DNA of 20,587 bases from an uncultured Oscillospiraceae bacterium (lineage in GTDB: Bacteria; Bacillota; Clostridia; Oscillospirales; Ruminococcaceae), in contig CABUEI010000036.1 of assembly GCA_902490585.1 (NCBI GenBank), positions 1 to 20,587 of the forward strand, in the 5' to 3' direction. Shown one piece after another: positions 15,020 to 20,587 of this stretch. Every line of letters begins with the position of its first letter. Within the stretch, counting starts at the first letter, position 1. Both the position numbers and the translations under genes were made by a program. The notes beneath the pieces are model-generated. The model made no database searches and was not told the origin of the DNA. It worked only from the letters and a program-made list of their open reading frames with translations.

Positions 15020-17053
15020 ATGAATGAAATAAAAAAGAATCCCGACTCCCCTGTCTGCTATATCAAGGGAGTCGGCGAAAAACGAGCAAAGCTACTCGGA
15101 AAGCTCGGCATTACAACAGCGTTACAGCTTGCCGAGCATTATCCTAGAGGATATATTGACTTCAATGAAACAACTGCTATTGCAGAACTTATGAACGATG
15201 GTGAAAACCACGTTGTAAAAGCATACGTTACAAAGAAGTTTCCTGCCTATTACGGCAGAATAAATATATTCAAAGTGTTGGTCAGCGACGGCACAGGCGA
15301 TATGCTGATAACATTCTTCAACAGTGACTATTCTTTCACAAGGCTGAAGCTCGACAATGAATATTGCTTTTATGGCAAAGCGGCGGGAGATTTTCTCAGA
15401 AAGGAAATGAACTCGCCTATTTTTATAGACTCCTCGGAGCCAAACAAGCTTATGCCCCGATACAGCCTTACAACAGGCATATCACAGGGCATTATGTCAA
15501 ACTGCATAAAAAATGTTCTGAGTGATTTTACATTTGCTGAACATCTGTCTGATTCGCTAATGCGTAAATACAACCTCATCTCATACGATAACGCTTTACG
15601 CTGGATTCATTTCCCGGAAAATAAAGAACAGTATGATAAGGCAAAATACCGCCTTACATTTGAAGAACTGTTCCTTTTACAACTCGGACTGAAATCCATG
15701 AAGAACCGTACAAAACGGCTTGCAGGTGCAACAATGCAAGATAAAAGCGTTGAGCCTTACTACTCTTCTTTGCCGTTTGAGCTGACAGGGGCACAGAAAC
15801 GTGCTATATCTGACTGTTGCGCCGATATGCAGAAGTCGGTACCGATGAACAGGCTCTTACAAGGCGACGTAGGCTCGGGTAAAACCGCCGTAGCGGCAGG
15901 AGCGGCATACTTTGCTTATCTTAACGGCTACCAGTCAACCCTCATGGCTCCTACCGAAATACTTGCAAAACAGCATTACGATACGCTTTATAAGTTCTTG
16001 GCACCGCTTGGCGTGAACATTGCCCTGCTCACCGGTTCACAGACACCGGCACAGAAAAAGCAGATACGACAGCTGATAGCAGACGGTCAGATCGATGTTG
16101 CTGTCGGCACGCAGGCACTTATACAAAAAAGCACAAAGTTTGACAACTTAGGATTGGTAATCACAGACGAACAGCACCGTTTCGGCGTAGAACAGCGAGC
16201 CATGCTCGGTTCAAAGGGTGATGAACCCCACGTTCTTGTCATGTCGGCTACCCCTATTCCACGAACTCTCGGCATGATAATATACGGCGACCTTGATATA
16301 TCAATACTTGATGAAATGCCGAAAGGCAGACTGCCGATAAGAACATACGCTGTAGATACAAGTTTCCGTGAAAGGCTGTATAAATTTATTCTGAAATACG
16401 TCAACAACGGCTTTCAAGCATACATTGTCTGCCCACTTATCGAAGAGGGCGTGTCCGAAAAAGCGGCGGCAACGAATTACATCAATTCTCTGCAAAACAC
16501 CTGCCTTGCAAACGTCCCGACAGGACTACTGCACGGTAAGATGAAACAAGCCGACAAGGACGCCGTAATGCAGGATTTCAAGGAAAACAAGCTCAAAGTT
16601 CTTGTTGCGACATCGGTTATTGAAGTCGGTGTCGATGTTCCGAACGCTGTTGTTATGGTAATCGAAAACGCAGAACAGTTCGGACTGTCACAGCTCCATC
16701 AGCTGAGAGGCAGAGTGGGCAGAGGTACCGAGCAATCCCACTGTATCCTTGTCACCGACAATAAGAGCGACTACACAAAACAGCGTATGGATACAATGGT
16801 AAAGACCTCAGACGGCTTTGAAATTGCTAATGAAGACTTGAAACTGCGTGGTCCCGGCGACTTTTTCGGAAGTAAGCAACACGGTCTGCCACAGCTTAAA
16901 ATAGCCGACATTTATGCCGACCTTGATATACTGAAAATGACAGGCGAAGCGGCTGATGAAATTCTGCGTGACGACAGTCACCTCGAGAAGCCCGAAAACA
17001 GCTGTTATACAGAAATGGTAAATAAATTATTTGAAAATGCGCCGAATGCGTAA
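15020..17053 (+). CDS. recG: ATP-dependent DNA helicase RecG
   Basis: Branch-migrating helicase that regresses stalled replication forks and processes Holliday junctions. An N-terminal helical/wedge OB-fold region (about 1-240, with IKGVGEKRAKLL near 15-26) precedes a superfamily 2 helicase core. Walker A GDVGSGKT is at 282-289, DEQH at 383-386 and SATPIPRTL at 409-417. LLHGKMKQADK, VATSVIEVGVDVPNA and LRGRVGRG follow, then the C-terminal RecG signature LKLRGPGDFFGSKQHG. The length of 677 is normal. It begins three bases after the fakA stop with no strong ribosome site, so translation is probably coupled. The yloV-recG association is conserved in Bacillota. Confidence 0.97.
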   Translation: MNEIKKNPDSPVCYIKGVGEKRAKLLGKLGITTALQLAEHYPRGYIDFNETTAIAELMNDGENHVVKAYVTKKFPAYYGRINIFKVLVSDGTGDMLITFFNSDYSFTRLKLDNEYCFYGKAAGDFLRKEMNSPIFIDSSEPNKLMPRYSLTTGISQGIMSNCIKNVLSDFTFAEHLSDSLMRKYNLISYDNALRWIHFPENKEQYDKAKYRLTFEELFLLQLGLKSMKNRTKRLAGATMQDKSVEPYYSSLPFELTGAQKRAISDCCADMQKSVPMNRLLQGDVGSGKTAVAAGAAYFAYLNGYQSTLMAPTEILAKQHYDTLYKFLAPLGVNIALLTGSQTPAQKKQIRQLIADGQIDVAVGTQALIQKSTKFDNLGLVITDEQHRFGVEQRAMLGSKGDEPHVLVMSATPIPRTLGMIIYGDLDISILDEMPKGRLPIRTYAVDTSFRERLYKFILKYVNNGFQAYIVCPLIEEGVSEKAAATNYINSLQNTCLANVPTGLLHGKMKQADKDAVMQDFKENKLKVLVATSVIEVGVDVPNAVVMVIENAEQFGLSQLHQLRGRVGRGTEQSHCILVTDNKSDYTKQRMDTMVKTSDGFEIANEDLKLRGPGDFFGSKQHGLPQLKIADIYADLDILKMTGEAADEILRDDSHLEKPENSCYTEMVNKLFENAPNA

Positions 17054-17063
17054 AGGAGAATAT

Positions 17064-17819
17064 ATGGCTGAAGAACTCGAAAAATGGCGTTATCCAAGAT
17101 TTTTCTCGGATACAATAGACGAAGACGGCAAAACAATATATATGAATGACGAAGATTCAAAGCACATTGCACAGGTTCTCAGAATGAGAAACGGCGACAA
17201 GGCTATAATCTGTGATAAAAACGGTCATGATTATCTGTGTGAGCTGTCCTCCGCTGAAAACAAGAATTCCGTTGAGTTTGCAATTCTCGACAAAAAAGAT
17301 AACTCGGCAGAACCCGATGTAGAAATAACGCTCTATCAGGCTATACCCAAAAACGATAAACTTGATTTTATAGTGCAAAAAGCAACCGAACTCGGTGCTG
17401 TACGGGTAGTACCTTTCCTGTCAAAGCGTTGTGTTTCACGTCCCGATGCCAAAAGTGCCGATAAAAAGGTACAGCGTCTACAGCGTATAGCTTATGAAGC
17501 GTCAAAACAGTGCGGACGGGGAAAAATTCCCGAAGTCATGCCTTTCACGGATTTTAAAACCGCCGTTAACAGCATCGACAGCGACACTCTGCCGATAATT
17601 TTTTATGAATGCGGCGGTAAAAAGCTGTCCGGGCTTGACCTGTCATATAAGAAAATCGCAGTGTTCATCGGCAGTGAGGGCGGCTTTGAAAAAGAAGAGG
17701 TGGAGTACGCTCTTTCAAAAGGATTTACCGCAGTTCACCTCGGCGAACGCATTTTAAGATGCGAAACCGCACCTGTCGCCGCACTTGCCGTATTGATGAA
17801 TTTAACAGGAAACCTGTAA
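17064..17819 (+). CDS. rsmE: 16S rRNA (uracil1498-N3)-methyltransferase
   Basis: SPOUT-class methyltransferase that methylates U1498 of 16S rRNA using S-adenosylmethionine. The N-terminal PUA-like domain (about 8-75) opens with PRFFSD and HIAQVLRMRNGD. The SPOUT domain contains QAIPKNDKLDFIVQKATELG, then the knot motifs IGSEGG at 202-207 and HLGERILRCETAP at 225-237. The frame is open 33 bases further up, overlapping recG, but AAAGGAG at 17052-17058 fits the ATG at 17064 with five bases spacing. That gives 251 residues, the usual size. It is the last gene of the operon, 10 bases after recG. No clear terminator follows. Confidence 0.95.
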   Translation: MAEELEKWRYPRFFSDTIDEDGKTIYMNDEDSKHIAQVLRMRNGDKAIICDKNGHDYLCELSSAENKNSVEFAILDKKDNSAEPDVEITLYQAIPKNDKLDFIVQKATELGAVRVVPFLSKRCVSRPDAKSADKKVQRLQRIAYEASKQCGRGKIPEVMPFTDFKTAVNSIDSDTLPIIFYECGGKKLSGLDLSYKKIAVFIGSEGGFEKEEVEYALSKGFTAVHLGERILRCETAPVAALAVLMNLTGNL

Positions 17820-17856
17820 GAAATTTGTTAATTCTGCTCATATTGATAAAAAACAC

Positions 17857-17885
17857 TTGAAAAAACAAAACGGATATAGTATAAT
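17857..17885 (+). promoter_or_regulatory. Promoter of the small acidic membrane protein
   Basis: TTGAAA (17857-17862), a 17-base spacer and a perfect TATAAT (17880-17885). Its last 12 bases, ATATAGTATAAT, are identical to those of the promoter at 12921-12949. Confidence 0.87.
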
Positions 17886-17930
17886 GATTACAATAAAGTT
17901 GGTGTGAAAGCACCGGAAAAGAGGTTTAAA

Positions 17931-18206
17931 ATGAAAGCATTTACCGGTTTTGCCGTTGGCACTCTTGCAGTACTCGGTGCTGTTGCAGCTGTCTTTATAT
18001 ATCTCAAGAAGAAGACAGAAAAGGAGATCGCTTACGATCAGTTCGACGATATAATGGACAGCGATGAAGATTTCGACGATGAATTCTTCGATGATGACGA
18101 TGAAGTTCTTGATCCTGCTGAGGTTATGAACAAACCCGAAGAAAAGGCTGAAGCGTCTGAAGAAGCTACCGAAGAAAAAGAGCCTGAAACTGAAACTCAG
18201 GAATAA
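17931..18206 (+). CDS. Small single-span membrane protein with acidic cytoplasmic-type tail, unknown function
   Basis: I do not recognise a named family. The 91-residue protein has one hydrophobic helix at about residues 5-24 (rich in Ala, Val, Leu and Gly), then KKKTEK, which places the tail in the cytoplasm by the positive-inside rule. A strongly acidic tail follows (an Asp/Glu/Phe block at about 38-60, then a Glu/Lys/Ala/Thr stretch to the end). It loosely resembles YtxH-like small proteins in layout only. The ATG at 17931 is chosen because AAAAGAGG ends six bases upstream. An in-frame GTG at 17904 has no ribosome site and would put charged residues before the helix. It has its own promoter and terminator, so it is a free-standing gene that is probably well expressed. 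Confidence 0.8.
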   Translation: MKAFTGFAVGTLAVLGAVAAVFIYLKKKTEKEIAYDQFDDIMDSDEDFDDEFFDDDDEVLDPAEVMNKPEEKAEASEEATEEKEPETETQE

Positions 18207-18223
18207 TCAAAAGAATAATATTT

Positions 18224-18254
18224 AACGGGACTGTTTACACAGCCCCGTTTTTAT
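18224..18254 (+). terminator. Rho-independent terminator of the small membrane protein gene
   Basis: AACGGG at 18224-18229 pairs with CCCGTT at 18244-18249, and CTG with CAG across one A/C mismatch, around a TTTACA loop; a T-rich run follows. It begins 17 bases after the stop codon. It could also stop weak leftward transcription from the broken gene at 18302-18477. Confidence 0.85.
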
Positions 18255-18301
18255 TATACCGTTTTTTCAGGATCTCGGATTTGAACGTCCTTTGATATTT
18301 A

Positions 18302-18477
18302 TTATATAAACAGCAGCACAGCACAGGCAGTCAGAAGGTAAATATCTTCCTCAGAGTATATGTCACAACAGCTTTCTACTGCCACATCTTCATCTATCAT
18401 ACGGTCAATAGCCTGCACCTGTCCGATAATTTTTTTCAGTCTGGGTGCAGATTTTCCGAATCCATACACTGTTTCAT
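18302..18477 (-). pseudogene. Broken, truncated CsoR/FrmR-like metal-sensing repressor gene (putative)
   Basis: On the minus strand, AAAGGAG lies seven bases before an ATG at 18477 that begins MKQCMDSENLH and stops after 13 codons. From about 18442 the next frame continues with RLKKIIGQV and AIDRMIDED, which matches the conserved first helix of the CsoR/FrmR (DUF156) family. One missing base in the C-run at 18443-18445 would join the two pieces. The joined product would be about 58 residues, against 85-95 for the family, ending in CAVLLFI with no match to the usual second and third helices. So it looks both frameshifted and truncated. The family match comes from remembered family patterns, not a search. 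The alternative is a short unrelated peptide. The strong promoter upstream suggests recent decay or a sequencing error. Confidence 0.5.
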
Positions 18478-18506
18478 AGTAATTCTCCTTTTACGATGTT
18501 TAATCT

Positions 18507-18535
18507 ATTATAGCTTTATCACAGATTATTGTCAA
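18507..18535 (-). promoter_or_regulatory. Perfect consensus sigma-A promoter facing the broken metal-sensor gene
   Basis: On the minus strand, TTGACA (18530-18535), a 17-base spacer and TATAAT (18507-18512), all exact consensus. It overlaps the last codons of the acetyltransferase gene and points leftwards. Its start point would be near 18500, giving a leader of about 23 bases with AAAGGAG. Confidence 0.85.
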
Positions 18536-19097
18536 TACTGTGTGTTCCGCTCACATCAGACTTTTTGATACAATACATAAGTTCCCCTGACGTAACACCG
18601 GTCTTTTCATAAAACCTTGTACCGCTGTTATCTTTAAGCGTCATTCCGAGCTTCTGCATAACCTTTTCCGATGCTCTGTTTCTGATATCACAATGAGCTA
18701 TCACCTTTTTTGCCGAAAGCACTTCAAATGAGTAACCTATAAGTGCTTTACCTGCCTCTGTTACAAATCCGTTATTCCTGTAATCTTTACTTATTACCCA
18801 ACCGATTTCATAAGTGCTTTCATCGACTGTTTCAAGATTGATACCGCCGATAATCCTGCCTCTATACAACATTACAAATTCTCTGACAGACGGGCTTTGC
18901 ATTGCCCATTGATTGATTGCATTTTTGACAAATTCTCTTGTCTGCTCTATTGTATCATTCGGCAGAAAAAGCATCTTATCTATGTCTTTATCGCCTGCAT
19001 ACTCATGAATTTCTTCCGCATCCGAAACAGCTACAGGTCTTACAACAAGTCTTTCGGTAATAATTGTGTTATCTTCAATGTAATTCAATAACTTCAC
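18519..19097 (-). CDS. GNAT family N-acetyltransferase (RimJ/RimL-like)
   Basis: Predicted acetyl-CoA-dependent acetyltransferase; the substrate could be a protein N-terminus or a small amine. TERLVVRPVAVSDAEEI is the usual RimJ/RimL opening. IGGINLETVDESTYEIGWVI forms the central strands, RNNGFVTEA is the acetyl-CoA loop (motif A), and NRASEKVMQKLGM is the closing helix signature. The frame is open up to 19202, but that extension lies wholly inside the upstream gene. I chose GTG at 19097 because its GTGA overlaps the stop codon of the EFR1-type gene by four bases, a classic coupled junction, giving 192 residues. A TTG at 19088 is a second candidate, with AAAGG ten bases before it. It is the last gene of the leftward cluster. 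Confidence 0.88.
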   Translation of the reverse strand: MKLLNYIEDNTIITERLVVRPVAVSDAEEIHEYAGDKDIDKMLFLPNDTIEQTREFVKNAINQWAMQSPSVREFVMLYRGRIIGGINLETVDESTYEIGWVISKDYRNNGFVTEAGKALIGYSFEVLSAKKVIAHCDIRNRASEKVMQKLGMTLKDNSGTRFYEKTGVTSGELMYCIKKSDVSGTHSIDNNL

Positions 19098-19837
19098 ACC
19101 TTTACATTCGGATTTGTATACTGCCCATGTTTTTGTGTGTTCTTTCCGTAATTTATCGCAAATTTCGGACACCTGTGCAGACATCCAAGACACATAACGC
19201 ATTTATCGGCTACCCATACAGGCTTGTTATTTCTCATTTCAATCGCTTTCAACGGGCATTTTATACTGCACAGACCGCACCCGATACACTGTTCATTTAC
19301 AGATAATTTCTCGGTTTTCCGTGCCGAATTATTATATATCGGCTGAGCAAATAAATCGGTAATAAACACAGACACCGAATGTTTCATTTTCCTGTTATGA
19401 TATCTCGACTTTATTTTTCCGATAATATCATCTATTTCACTTTCAGTTGTTTTTGTGAATTTACCCACTTTTTCGGGTGTCGAAAGATCAAACACAGGAG
19501 TCCATGTGTCTGCCATTCTGACCGAATAAAAAGCGTCGATTTTTCTGTCCTTTATAAGTCTGTCAGCTATACGTCCTGATGCACTGGGCGTTGTCCCGTA
19601 CGTTGCAATAAAGCAGAGATAATCTGCCGTGAATTTTGATTTACTCAAAAAATCAGCTACGATACTCGGCAAACCCCAGAAGTATGTGGGTGATATTACC
19701 GTAATGCTGTTATCGGAAAAATCATATCTTCCCCTGTTGATACAGTCCGTCACCGATAGCACATCCTGACTTATTTCATCGGAAATACGCTTAGCAACAT
19801 ACTTGCAGTTACCTGTAGCGGAAAAGTAAATTATCAT
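19094..19837 (-). CDS. EFR1-type protein: flavodoxin-like domain fused to a two-cluster ferredoxin
   Basis: Predicted cytoplasmic electron-transfer protein. The N-terminal flavodoxin-like domain begins YFSATGN at 4-10, the FMN phosphate loop, with later ISPTYFWGLPS and IATYGTTP typical of flavin-binding loops. The C-terminal part has two [4Fe-4S] motifs, cysteines at 184/187/190/194 (CIGCGLCSIKCP) and 213/216/219/223 (CVMCLGCLHRCP). This is the layout of EFR1 family ferredoxins common in anaerobic Clostridia. The 247-residue length fits. It begins eight bases after the upstream unknown gene, with GAGG about ten bases before the ATG, and overlaps the acetyltransferase start. The electron donor and acceptor are unknown. 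Confidence 0.93.
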   Translation of the reverse strand: MIIYFSATGNCKYVAKRISDEISQDVLSVTDCINRGRYDFSDNSITVISPTYFWGLPSIVADFLSKSKFTADYLCFIATYGTTPSASGRIADRLIKDRKIDAFYSVRMADTWTPVFDLSTPEKVGKFTKTTESEIDDIIGKIKSRYHNRKMKHSVSVFITDLFAQPIYNNSARKTEKLSVNEQCIGCGLCSIKCPLKAIEMRNNKPVWVADKCVMCLGCLHRCPKFAINYGKNTQKHGQYTNPNVKV

Positions 19838-19845
19838 AAAAACAA

Positions 19846-20587
19846 TTACCTCAATGTATAAAGCTGATAGTACACATTCACATACGGTACGGCAACGGGT
19901 ACACTGTTATCGTCAATTTCAACGCTGTAGTAATAGTTGCAATATTCGGCTTCACTCACCGTCTGCGATGCCGTCAGGTCATACAGCGTAGCACGCCTTA
20001 CAAACGAATATATATACCTACCCTGTTCAGACTGCGACCTGCTTGTAATATTGCTGTCCGAGCATACAATATACCTTACAGGCGAAACATCAAATCCGAC
20101 CTGCTCAAGTTCCTTTTGAATTGTACTGCTCTTTTCAAGCATATTTTCGATCTGACTTATTTCAGAAAGTGATATTTCATTAACCGAATTATGGTGTATT
20201 GAATTTAACTTTTCCAGTCTGAACGACCTGTCAAGCGTAGCACAGAACACGCTGTCACTGCTGTTTTCTCTTACCTTGTTTGCCGCTGTATATCCGTCAA
20301 GCTTCGCCATATTATCACGCAATGCTGTAAATGCGCCTGTCTTGTCTTCACTTCCCGCAACAGATATAAACTGTATAACAGCCGCATTCAGAATAATGCT
20401 CTGCGACATACTTCTGAACATCTTCTTGTCATTTGCACTCTGCGGATACCAGTTATATATATCATCACAAACATTATCAAAAGCCGTCATTGCACCTCCG
20501 CAGTATTCTTCCGTCACCCTGCTCAGCATTTCGGAATACGATATACCCTTGATTTTGGTAGAATATACCGAAGTTATCTTTCCTATA
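19846..20587 (-). CDS. Unrecognised protein, C-terminal part (5' end beyond right window edge)
   Basis: I do not recognise this family. The first ATG inside the window is at 20529, but the frame stays open upstream of it through the right edge (19 more codons with no stop). So the visible 246 or so codons are the end of a longer protein, or the true start lies just outside. What is visible: a mostly helical stretch with hydrophobic segment SIILNAAVIQFISVAGS, a possible coiled-coil stretch (ISLSEISQIENMLEKSSTIQKELEQV), then a beta-rich C-terminal part (VRYIVCSDS, YIYSFVRRATLYDLTAS, CNYYYSVEIDD, NVYYQLYTLR). The end would suit a sensor or cache-like extracellular domain, but that is speculation. 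It is coupled to the EFR1-type gene, eight bases downstream. Confidence 0.65.
   Translation of the reverse strand, partial: IGKITSVYSTKIKGISYSEMLSRVTEEYCGGAMTAFDNVCDDIYNWYPQSANDKKMFRSMSQSIILNAAVIQFISVAGSEDKTGAFTALRDNMAKLDGYTAANKVRENSSDSVFCATLDRSFRLEKLNSIHHNSVNEISLSEISQIENMLEKSSTIQKELEQVGFDVSPVRYIVCSDSNITSRSQSEQGRYIYSFVRRATLYDLTASQTVSEAEYCNYYYSVEIDDNSVPVAVPYVNVYYQLYTLR

Noticed and set aside
17031..17063. Longer RsmE N-terminus overlapping recG
   Set aside because: The ribosome site sits between this start and the ATG at 17064, and the family N-terminus begins at the later ATG.
17904..17930. GTG start nine codons earlier for the small membrane protein
   Set aside because: No ribosome site precedes it, while AAAAGAGG fits the ATG at 17931.
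19098..19202. 35-residue N-terminal extension of the acetyltransferase
   Set aside because: It is entirely inside the upstream EFR1-type gene, has no family similarity, and a coupled GTG start fits better.

Overview
The window looks like chromosomal core DNA from a low-to-mid G+C member of the Clostridia, most likely a gut Oscillospiraceae/Ruminococcaceae-type bacterium. That placement is an inference. It rests on Bacillota-style gene order (Asp23/Gls24 protein, FakA, RecG, RsmE), strong AGGAGG ribosome sites, consensus sigma-A promoters, an MEP-pathway isoprenoid gene, Rex, and secreted GHL10/amidase proteins. No rRNA, tRNA, CRISPR array, transposase or phage gene was seen.

Left part, minus strand. 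The first 150 codons of purA (adenylosuccinate synthetase) run off the left edge and have a clear promoter. Next comes a two-gene cell-envelope operon read leftwards: a GHL10 family lipoprotein (3639-5186), then a large secreted N-acetylmuramoyl-L-alanine amidase (635-3607). It ends at a perfect 13-bp terminator hairpin. The amidase carries an N-terminal region that resembles a degenerate version of the neighbour's GHL10 barrel.

Middle part, plus strand, three transcription units. (1) acn-icd-rex (5520-9383): aconitase and a eukaryotic-type NADP isocitrate dehydrogenase, which convert citrate to 2-oxoglutarate, followed by the NADH-sensing repressor Rex; promoter and terminator are clear. (2) PHP phosphoesterase, Lrp/AsnC regulator, class I/II aminotransferase and ispE (9529-12906), from a promoter whose spacer holds a perfect inverted repeat. 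(3) Asp23-like protein, fakA, recG and rsmE (12982-17819), from a consensus promoter. A 91-codon single-membrane-span acidic protein with its own promoter and terminator follows.

Right part, minus strand. A short broken gene resembling the CsoR/FrmR metal-sensor family (18302-18477) sits behind a perfect consensus promoter. Upstream of it is a tightly coupled cluster: an unrecognised protein truncated by the right edge, a flavodoxin/ferredoxin fusion of the EFR1 type, and a GNAT acetyltransferase.

Most of the window is ordinary housekeeping DNA. The points worth checking are the degenerate barrel on the amidase, the rex-acn-icd linkage, the inverted repeats at three promoters, the broken metal-sensor gene and the unrecognised gene at the right edge.
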